NCBI GenBank assembly: GCA_009809945.1
Contig: WTPW01000715.1
Span: 220,862 to 284,861, forward strand
Length of the DNA: 64,000 bases
DNA from: Gigaspora margarita
Taxonomy: Eukaryota > Glomeromycota > Glomeromycetes > Diversisporales > Gigasporaceae
Direction: 5' to 3'
Shown: piece after piece, positions 56,280-64,000 of the stretch
How positions within the stretch are numbered: position 1 is the stretch's first letter
Layout: each line of letters opens with the position of its first letter
The notes under the pieces: generated by a model
Told to the model about the DNA's origin: nothing
The model's database searches: none
The model's input: the letters and a program-made list of their open reading frames with translations, nothing else
Translations under genes and position numbers: made by a program

Positions 56280-56437
56280 AATTAGATCAGTATAATAATT
56301 GATCGGATCTGAATGGTATGACACAAAAATACCCCTATTTTAATTCTGGTCATCCGTACCATACTAATCTGTTGTATAATATAAGGAATTACAGCAGATC
56401 AATATGGTACCAGTATAAGTACAGAGTTTAGGATAAT
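56280..56437. mobile_element. Fragment of CAGTATGGTAC-type element P
   Basis: Contains GAATGGTATGACAC, CCGTACCATACTAATCTG and CAGATCAATATGGTACCAG, which match motifs in the arms of element P (58333-59436). Interrupted by fold-back F at 56438. Confidence 0.55.
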
Positions 56438-56815
56438 ATGGGGTCTTTGCCTTGAAAATGACCTTACGGGGCTATGTAGATCTTATGAATAAAAATTAAA
56501 ATTTCTATCCACCCAGTAATCCAATTCAAATAAACTTTTTTTTTATTTTGTAGAACTTAGTGAGTTCTACAAAATAAAAAAAAGTTTATTTGANNNNNNT
56601 ATATAGATCTTATGAATAAAAATTAAAATTTCTAGCCACCCAGTAATCCAATCCTAATAAACCTTTTTTTATTTTGTAGAACTTAGTGAGTTCTACAAAA
56701 TAAAAAAAAAGTTTATTTGAATTGGATTACTCGGTGGCTAGAAATTTTAATTTTTATTCATAAGATCTACATAGCCCCGTAAGGTCATTTTCAAGGCAAA
56801 GACCCCATATTATAT
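56438..56815. mobile_element. Fold-back element F, copy 2, spanning an assembly gap
   Basis: GGGGTCTTTGCCTTGAAAAT at the left and the complement at the right (56790-56808) match F copy 1. Inside, GTAGAACTTAGTGAGTTCTAC is a perfect hairpin tip and is present twice (56550 and 56676). Six N lie at 56594-56599 between two half-copies that repeat ATATAGATCTTATGAATAAA-type sequence. One true palindrome was probably assembled as one and a half. Confidence 0.85.
56594..56599. other. Assembly gap (6 N)
   Basis: Six N inside a duplicated palindrome arm. Other single Ns: 9914, 10205, 10207, 10221, 10252, 10255, 13131, 40575, 40577, 40581, all in repeats. Confidence 0.98.
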
Positions 56816-56875
56816 AGATAAATACAATACCCTTATTCTGTTATTAATTAAAATAGATCAGTATGGATGATGCGG

Positions 56876-58323
56876 TTACGGTTATATGTAACCGATTCTA
56901 GTCGGTCAGAGGGGCTTAGCTGACCGACTAAATTACAGATTTCAAAACAGATCGACACGGATCAGCCCAATAAGCGGAAGATCCCGTAAATACTATGCGT
57001 GATCGACTGTTGTGAGAGGGAAAAATCTATCCAATACGATCCAATATCTAAAACTGTCCAATACTAATACTAAACAATACTAAAATCCACGGATATTCAA
57101 GACTCAACCTTAAAGTGGCAGGCAGAAAAAGAGGCGTGTGGTTGAATTGGTCCGAGTATTAAGGTTTGGAATGTTGAGGTGCCGATATAGCTTTCAGATA
57201 AGTATAGGCTTCAGGTTGTAATGTCCTTTTGTTTAATGCTAACAACACACTAATCCACTAATTCTCTATTGGGTGCGTAGCTTGGATTCTTTGGTTTCAA
57301 TCGTGAACTTTGTTCACGATATCACGTGATTAATCGTCCGATTGGTCACGAGTAATTTCTGCGGCTGCGTCGATCGGATTTTCAACTTAAATTCCGACGG
57401 CTGCTAGAGGCGGTCGGAAAGTGAATTCACGGGGTTAAATAATACGGCGTCACGGGGATCAACAATGGATTAATTCAACAATACAGTATCACGGGTTCAA
57501 TTGTCTGCTAAATGAGGTAATCGATCTGAGTTTTTAATATAAATGGGTACTGATTACTAATCGACACTTCTGTCTTCTTTCTCTACTACGAATACGGGTT
57601 TTTCTACTATCACGATATTACGACGAATCAACCTTTACTATCAATAATACGACAAGAACTTCTACTAAAATAAGGTTTCGAAGTTTTAGAACTCCAAAGA
57701 GTTGCTTTATTTCTAAGGTGAGCTTGAAGCCCTTATATACTTATGATTACAAACTAAAAAACGAGTAAAAAGAATCTTTACTAATTATCCCATCAATTAA
57801 TTCCCTTCAATCAATAGAATCTTTCGAATCTTTCTAATCAATTAATTCTCTTCGATCAATTGAATCTATAGAATCTCTTGATCCTATTAAGTTTCGTGAT
57901 TCTTTTAATTCACTGATCTTACTAAAAATAGCTACTGCAATACTTCGAATAAAAACAAAAATAATAATAATAGAAATAATAAAAAAAACAAAATTGGTAT
58001 AGCCTTATTTTATGCTTGTGCTACCCCGGCTAAATTCAACCGTCACACTGTACACAAAATATGTTTCTTTGTGTAACCATAAATTTGTCGATCCTTATTT
58101 TCGTGCTTTAATCTCAATTATCTCAAGAACTAACGGCCATTAGAATCAGAAACATCGGCTCTACAACTTTGGTTAAAGGATCAAAGAACCTTTGCATAGT
58201 AAAATAATTAATCGACTATAGTCGGCTATTAGCCGGTATGACCGACCGCAGTTAGCCGGTTATATGCCTATAGTCGATAATAACCGACCGAAACCGACCG
58301 TAACAGACCGAACCCATCCCTAG
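56876..58323. mobile_element. Element O with ACCGACC subterminal repeats, carrying an LTR
   Basis: The left side has CGGTTACGGTTATATGTAACC and GTCGGTCAGAG..CTGACCGAC. The right side has many CCGACCG motifs (58208-58312) and ends ACCCATCCCTA, complement TAGGGATGGGT, a hAT-like end. The left end is less clear and no matching duplication was found. Interrupted by the solo LTR at 57011. Confidence 0.55.
57011..58047 (-). mobile_element. Solo LTR of a retrotransposon
   Basis: 1037 bp starting TGTGAGAGGG and ending CCGTCACA, so the ends form TGTGA/TCACA. CTGT lies on both sides (57007-57010 and 58048-58051), or ACTGT if the last A is shared. On the minus strand it has TATATAAGGG (TATA box, about 57734-57744) and AAATAAAG (about 57705-57713) downstream, consistent with U3-R-U5 on that strand. 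No internal domain or second LTR is present, so recombination has removed the rest. Confidence 0.75.
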
Positions 58324-58332
58324 TTACAGGGT

Positions 58333-59436
58333 GCAAAAAGGTATTACGAATATCAGTATGGTACGACATACCAGATCAGTATGGTATGGTGCAAAATACC
58401 CATTTTAAAATCCGTACCATACTGCTTTTGGTTTATATATTATTAAGGTTTGGTTTTAGAATTGGTATTTTACACCTAATACCGGGATTACAGAAGATCA
58501 GTATGGTACGACATGCCAGATCAGTATGGTATGGATGCAATTTTATCAAACCGTTCCATATTGATCTGCTATTATATTAAATATATATATTAGCAGAACA
58601 GTATGGTACGCTTTGATAAAATCCACACCATACCATACCATACGGATCTGGTAGCTTTACATTTTTTAGCGTTAGCGTTATATTTGTAATTGATAAGCGA
58701 ACTTGATATCTTTAATATAAGTTTTCACACTTGATATATTTTTCAATCTTTTTATCATACAAATTTGTCCTTATTGTAGACATTAAGTTCAGTTTTGATA
58801 ATAAATCACAAATGAAAGAATCAATGCTTGAACAAATTCCCAGTCACGTGATCTTCCGCGTCAATTAGCCAATTAAAAATCAGGATCAGATTTAACGTAA
58901 AGAAATTTAAAACAAATGTTTGTTTTGCAAAAATCGTATTTATCGTAAGATTTATACTGGCAAATCGTCTTTCTGGCCTAATAAAAAAGTTTCCTCGCAC
59001 AATTTTGCTATATAATGCTCCTTCTAACCACCAACATGAACCCAAACCCTAACATAAATCATTTTTTTCTCAAAGATAACTTGATGCCGGAAAGTCACGT
59101 GACAGAAAATCGATCCTACGCCCTGTCAACTACCAGATCCGTATGGTATGGTATGGTGTGGATTTTATCAATCGTACCATACTGTTCTGCTAATATATAG
59201 GTTTAATATAATAGCAGATTAGTATGGTACGATTTTTAAATATATGTACCATACTATTTTTGATACTATATTTATGCAGACCAGTATGGTACGGTTTGAT
59301 AAAATTGCATCCATACCATACTGATCTGGTATGTCGTACCATACTGATATTCGTAATACCTCCTAATACCAGACCGATCAGCTCGCCCATACCATACGGA
59401 TTTTCTGTAATACCGAAAACCCCACTGAATCAAACG
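58333..59436. mobile_element. Element P with long arms of CAGTATGGTAC motifs
   Basis: Arms 58333-58654 and 59127-59436 are inverted copies of about 300 bp (GGTATTACGAATATCAGTAT to CATACGGATCTGGTAG), with a ~100-bp indel in one. Each carries many copies of AGTATGGTAC/GTACCATACT. The 470-bp middle has TCACGTGA boxes near both its edges (58843-58850 and 59095-59102) and a minus-strand open frame 59045-58821 with no recognised domain. I infer a transposon whose arms bind its transposase. Confidence 0.75.
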
Positions 59437-59552
59437 TAGAAAGATTTTATAATATTTGGATTTTAACTACTGGTGAAATGGCTATCGTTATGAAAGAGGT
59501 AATTCCTAATGCCAACTTTCCTCCCTCAATAATATAAAATTGCTTAGACCAT

Positions 59553-59600
59553 GCGCATGCACGCATGCATGCATGCATTCATGCGCATGGTACCCATCTG
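59553..59600. repeat. ATGCGCAT/GCATGCAT palindromic cluster
   Basis: CCATGCGCATGCACGCATGC, then CATGCATGCATTCATGCGCATGG: nearly self-complementary. The same octamer marks the ends of hAT-like N. It may be the end of a lost copy. Confidence 0.6.
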
Positions 59601-59744
59601 GAATTTCGGCCGATTCGGATATCCGAATTAAAAAAAAAACAGATATTCAGTGTCATGCTTAATTTTTTTGTTTCATTTTTTTTTATCACTATCGTTATTT
59701 TTTGAATTTCTTTTTTTGGTATAGTTTGTGATAGGGTTGGGTTA

Positions 59745-59864
59745 TTAAAGCTTCAATCGAGAGATTGAAGTTTCAAGCGAGCGATTAAAACTTCAATCGA
59801 ATGATTAAAGCTCCAATCGAGAGATTGAAGCTTCAAGTGGATGATTAAACTCTAATCAAGAGAT
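59745..59864. repeat. GATTAAAGCTTCAATCGAGA tandem repeat
   Basis: About six alternating 20-bp units of GATTAAAGCTTCAATCGAGA and GATTGAAGCTTCAAGCGAGC type; another unit lies at 60005-60030. Between them, TAGGGATTGGAAC at 59865 and its complement ending at 60007 mark a possible 143-bp inserted MITE. Confidence 0.75.
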
Positions 59865-60120
59865 TAGGGATTGGAACTGTTTAAAAATTGCTCTATAGTT
59901 CCGAGTAAAATTATGTTAGTCGTGAGCCGGAATTATTTTAATGCCGGCCAAATTAAACGGTTAAACGATTAAACGTTTAAGAAAATTTTAAGCGGTTCCA
60001 ATCCCTAAGCTCCAAGCGAGGGATTAAAAATCCCACAGGAATTAAAGATATATAAGGGTGTAATTCATTCCGTGAAGAAAAGGACGATTATTAGAGCGAT
60101 TGTTAATAATTGTGGATAGT

Positions 60121-60369
60121 GGGTTTTGGTCAAAATCCCGATAGGTCATAATCCCGAAAAAAAAATCCCGACAATCAAAAGAAGCTTTCCTTGAGTAACT
60201 TTACTATAAAATCAACTAAACTCAAACCCTAACCCCTAACCCTAATCTAGGCACTCCCCTAACCCTAACCTAACTTAAATAAATTTAATGATTTTTTTGT
60301 TGTCGGGATTGTCGTGATTTTTATTGTCGGGATTATGACTGTCGGGATTCTGTTTGTCGGGATTTTGAT
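60121..60369. mobile_element. MITE BB with 9-bp duplication (MULE-like)
   Basis: Perfect 9-bp duplication GTGGATAGT (60112-60120 and 60370-60378). The ends contain CAAAATCCCGA on both sides, and about eight AATCCCGACA/TGTCGGGATT motifs occupy the two subterminal parts. The middle holds CCCTAA repeats (60225-60275). A 9-bp duplication is typical of Mutator-like elements. Confidence 0.88.
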
Positions 60370-60530
60370 GTGGATAGTATTAGTATTATTGTAATAATCC
60401 GCCGTATAAATGTTTCTAATAAAGAGAAACCTATAACCTGTAATTATGTGTGTTAGTTTATTGATTTAATCCATTTAACCTTAACGACTAATTGTCACGA
60501 TCGATGCTAAATTGGTCCAAAACCCTATCA

Positions 60531-62084
60531 ACTCTCCCACCAGTTGTAACACCAGATATAGCTTATCGGATAAATGGATGACGAATTGATCTGAATTGGA
60601 ACTCTACCCTTAACAAATTACTTAAAGACCAGAAAACCAACCTGAAAAAAAAATCAAAATATAACGAACCTATTCATACCCCTAATCGTGGTTCTTTTAT
60701 TACTACTTAACATTACATCGCAAATTTCAAGGGAACCCAAACACTTAAGATTAAACCAAAATTCCAGCAAAAACTATTAGAACGAGATCAAATCTCATTA
60801 TTACACTAAAATGAAAAAGAATTGCTACACAATAAAATAGGGATCAAAAGTTAAATTACCTATTAGCATTTTAGAATGACAACACTACAACACTAAATCA
60901 ACCAGAATATAAAAAAAAAAATATAGATGCCTAAACTCCCAGCGTATGTGCAGGCGCATGACTTGTTACACATTAACGATTTCCATCACTTCCCGTAAAG
61001 AGTGTAATAATTATTTCTAATTTCGGCAACAATTTTCATAAGTCCCACCCCAGATCATAACATGGAGACCTAGCGCTATTTCTGGGTGCATATCAGTAAA
61101 ATCACAACTAATGTAAACTGATTCATCAAATACTGAAATAAAAATTCACATCTGATATATCAGACCGGATCATTCCAATATGAATCATGTATATATGCAA
61201 TATGATACAATCTGTTTATAGAACACGTAGAATTTAAGATCAGCTGAGCAAAGCGAGGCAAAAATTAAATTTCCATATTTTATAATTCTAGTCAACAACT
61301 AGACTCATCGTAAATGTACGAATACAAGACTCAAGTCTGTTTTATTCCACTAACTTTTAAACCCTTTGGCAGACTACGATTCGGTGCACCCTGAAAGGTT
61401 ATTTCGTGAAAAAAATTTAAAGTGCATATAATACACACTTTGCACTCACGATAGGCAATCTGGTACTTGAACTAAAACCGCGTTTAGTGCATATGCACAT
61501 TTACGAGAATTAATTATGATCAAGTTTATCAATCAAATAAACCCGATAACTTACAAAGATATTTTGTACAACTAGGAATTAAACGGCAAAGACAAACATG
61601 AGTACTAAATAAAATTGTAGTCTAAATGTATCGTCAAAATGAGGCCGCACTTGATCATGTACTAATTGATATCAACAATGATTTAGTTCGATTTTTAGAT
61701 TATCACATGGTTATCCGAGCATCAACTTTGTACACATTGTCGATTATTCAAATTATATCATAACATATTTTGTCACTAGATGGAGGTAGAAAACAATAAT
61801 ACACACGAGCATTCTATTACTCATTTGGTGGAGGTTACTCAGGGAAACGGAATTTATACAATAAATTTTTAAAATATACGTGCTATGTATGCGATTTGCT
61901 GATTATTAAAAATAAAAGTGCGATTTAATGAAATTTTTTTAATGCATTTTATGTTACATTTTTTAGTACATTTTTTTGTTTAAACATTAACATACTGCTA
62001 AATGCTATTTAATTTATTCACATTTTACTAAAAAATTTATTTAATTTATTTCGTACTTAACATACCACTAAGGAATTATCTAAA
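60531..62084. other. Less AT-biased DNA without a recognised gene
   Basis: About 1.55 kb somewhat less AT-biased than average, flanking the LTR. Translations in the frames I followed are interrupted every 10-40 codons. If the LTR is real this could be decayed internal retrotransposon sequence, but I found no gag, protease, integrase or RT motif. Confidence 0.4.
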
Positions 62085-62263
62085 CGGTGCCCCATGCACT
62101 TTGTACACCTTATATTTATGCCTAGGATAACCTCTTTTGCATTTCTTACAAAAAATGAACCTCTAACAATTTTGTATTAATCTTGACTCCTAACCCTAAC
62201 CCTAACCTACTCCAACAGGATTAGTTATTAGTACATTAGAGACACAAAGTGCACGGGGCACTG
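62085..62263. mobile_element. MITE with GTGCCCC ends and telomere-like core
   Basis: CGGTGCCCCATGCACTTTGT and (complement) CAGTGCCCCGTGCACTTTGT form inverted ends over about 180 bp. CCTAACCCTAACCCTAACC lies at 62189-62207. No clear duplication was found. Confidence 0.7.
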
Positions 62264-63461
62264 TTTCGTTTATTTCTACTACTATAAATTTAAATCAATT
62301 CCACTTTATCATAAATTTACTATTAAAAATTAATTATATTTCGCCTTTTAACATACTATATGATCAGTCGCTCGGTTCTATTACAATCGGTTTATGACAG
62401 ATCAAATGAAGCTGATAATGATATAAAATTATGCGATTTGGTGCGATTTCGTTAAATCACATGACTTCCGTGTCTCTGAAGTTGCTATCCTAATGTTTAA
62501 CTAAAAACTGTATTAAGGGTAGAATGTAATGATGTCATTATTATATGGTGCAGAATCACGTGATATTTGACCAATCAAATGATCGAATTTTGATGATCTT
62601 CGAGCAAGCAAAAAAATGTGAGAAGCGAAAACCTTGAAAAATACACACAATCATGGTAAATTTCTTTGTAGTTAAATGCCATTTTGCCCATTAGATGGTA
62701 TTGGTTTATGCTAAATTGGGTATAAATCAGGTTTTTAAGGTTAGATTGGGGTTATTGTTTATTGGTGAGAACTACGAAATTGTGATTTATTTAGCAAAAT
62801 GAATTGTGCCCTTTTTATTTACTCAAGCATTGTATTTATACATTTTGAATCTATGACAGTTCAAGGCTGCTATATTAAGCCTCGAACCATTTTGGTAGTC
62901 CCAGACCAGGATCAATGGTTCCAAACCATTGTTTGTGGTCCAGAACTTAGATCCGGGGTCCGAAACCACTATCTATCTTAGTCATATACTAAAAAAAGAA
63001 TTACATTGTTCAGGGCAAAATACCCTGACTATGTACGGGCAGAATTACACAAAAGAAAAATAATAATTATAAAAGTTTACAACACCGGATATCTATGGAT
63101 AAATAGATAAACGGATAATGGAATGGAACTCTACTTTTGTTAATTTCATAGTGTTAATGCGTGCATGTTTTAAAATATCAAAAAAAAATAGTACATACAT
63201 ATGAATGTAGCATTTTTATCGATTATTGAGCTTTTTGAACTAAACTATAATAATTAATTTTTACCTAATAAGGATTAGGTGGTTATTTATATTTGGTAAT
63301 GGATTTCCTTTTAATTGTTATTTATTTGCAACGATTTTATATTTTTTACCAATTAAGGTTAGGTAATTAATTGTCTTATACATATTTAGTAATTAAGATA
63401 TGCATTATTTTATTCATGCAGTTTTAGAAAAATTGGACTTCTTTTAATTGTCACTAGGCCG
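62264..63461. other. Gene-free DNA with a MITE A fragment
   Basis: 62535-62660 matches MITE A (GCAGAATCACGTGAT, GACCAATCAAATGAT, TTTTGATGATCTTCG). 62870-62965 repeats a GGTTCCAAACCA/GGGTCCGAAACCA motif. No supported gene; the ORF 62799-62981 reads through these repeats. Confidence 0.5.
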
Positions 63462-63660
63462 TTCGAAGTTGATTCTTTGGTTAACATCACTTTTCCAGGA
63501 CTCTCAGGAGGGGAAGGGGATAAAATGAAATAAACATATAAAATGAACATATAAAATGAACAAAGATGGGCCAATTTGATTGGTTGTATAAATCGGGTGA
63601 CTGGCGAGGGTCATCCAGCGTTTTGATTGGCTGTTTGTTTTCAGAGGGAGGCGGGGGAGT
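63462..63660. mobile_element. MITE family Q, reverse copy, truncated
   Basis: TAGGCCGTTCGAAGTTGATT at the left, then CTTTTCCAG, ACATATAAAATGAAC, ATTGGTTG, GTCATCCAGCGTTTTGATT, in the same order as the reverse complement of 20625-20873. The second terminus is missing; a different element follows. Confidence 0.8.
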
Positions 63661-63663
63661 CTA

Positions 63664-63860
63664 GAGTTGGGCAACGAAACAAAACCTATCCGAAACTAGT
63701 TTCAGTTTCAGTATAATCGAAAACTAGTTGCAGATTTTTAAAAAAATCTGAAACCCCCGAAACCCGAAACTCCAAAACTATAATCCGAAACTAATTGAAA
63801 CTATATTTTAAAATTTTGAAAATTTATAATATATAATTGAATTTTACTAACTATAACTGG
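63664..63860. mobile_element. Probable hAT-like element, incomplete
   Basis: TAGAGTTGGGCAACGAAAC is a hAT-type start. It is followed by many GAAACT/AGTTTC motifs (63680-63800) like the subterminal repeats of family I. The other end was not found. Confidence 0.5.
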
Positions 63861-64000
63861 CAGTGATCATCACCGGTATGTAATTAGCCAATAAATTTGC
63901 AGAATCAGGTGTAACATGCAAATAAGTTGTGTAACAAATTAAGATTTTTTTTAAAAAATGCCAATATCTCAAGAATTCATCTATGAAACTACCTTCGACA
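63861..64000. mobile_element. MITE family Y-related piece, cut by the window end
   Basis: CAGGTGTAACATGC, AAAAAATGCCAATATCT and CTATGAAACTACCT match the interior of Y copy 1 (7460-7535). Confidence 0.6.

Larger units (their letters stand above)
59729..60530 (-). mobile_element. LTR carrying a MITE
   Basis: TGATAGGGTT ... AACCCTATCA is a perfect 10-bp inverted TG...CA border. Next to it at 60531-60543, on the minus strand, GGTGGGAGAGT is a purine tract like those before a 3' LTR, so I favour a minus-strand 3' LTR. On the plus strand, however, TATAAATG (60406) and AATAAAG (60419) could be promoter and poly(A) signals, so strand is unsure. It contains a tandem repeat (59745-59860) and MITE BB. 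No matching duplication borders it, and no polyprotein was recognised beyond it. Confidence 0.5.

Overview
The window is very AT-rich, almost gene-free eukaryotic DNA. I think it comes from a TE-laden fungal genome, most likely an arbuscular mycorrhizal fungus (Glomeromycotina, Rhizophagus/Gigaspora type). The base for that is the composition, a single-exon secreted S1-type protease-like gene of the kind greatly expanded in those fungi, a 5'-truncated LINE with a C-terminal RNase H, and dense non-autonomous DNA transposons. I saw nothing bacterial, no rRNA, no functional tRNA gene and no CRISPR array. Taxonomy is inference; the rest is read from the sequence.

Genes. Only one long intact ORF exists: 53785-54993 (-), a 402-residue secreted S1-fold protein in which two of the three catalytic residues are replaced (His to Arg240, Ser to Ile362). 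A paralogue at 22149-23369 (-) has the same length and domain order but is broken by two nonsense codons and several frameshifts; its catalytic Asp and Ser positions are also changed. A LINE relic lies at 39268-43349 (-).

Layout. 0-10 kb: inverted MITE pairs, a composite element with 95-bp inverted ends (3.7-4.4 kb), a fold-back element (4.8 kb), a tandem duplication carrying a hAT-like MITE, and a 1.5-kb hAT-like element (7.85-9.36 kb). 10-22 kb: tandem minisatellites, palindromic PIF/Harbinger-like elements (13.4 and 19.6 kb), and a C>E>D nest (16-17.7 kb). 22-25 kb: the protease pseudogene and further MITEs. 26-38 kb: a degenerate tandem array with ~0.5-kb units, split by a 7-kb insertion (28.08-35.09 kb) that is nested four deep and contains a GC-rich retroposon with a perfect 15-bp target duplication. 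39-43 kb: the LINE relic, hit by five later MITEs. 45.7-50 kb: a nest of inverted-repeat elements with 1.35-kb and 532-bp palindromes. 51-53 kb: mariner-like and other inverted-repeat elements. 53.8-55 kb: the intact gene. 56-60.5 kb: fold-back DNA around an assembly gap, a solo LTR, a large element with CAGTATGGTAC arrays, and an LTR carrying a MITE with a 9-bp duplication. 60.5-64 kb: mostly unannotated DNA with a few MITE pieces.

How the parts relate. No complete transposase, integrase or reverse transcriptase is present, so every mobile element here is non-autonomous or dead and must have been moved in trans. Target-site duplications readable by eye (8 bp for many hAT-like copies, TAA for the Harbinger-like ones, TA for mariner-like ones, 9 bp for a MULE-like one and for the LINE, 15 bp for the retroposon) give a relative insertion order. 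The most unusual items are the catalytically dead protease pair, the GC-rich retroposon with no TTTT run over 950 bases, and the depth of clean nesting.
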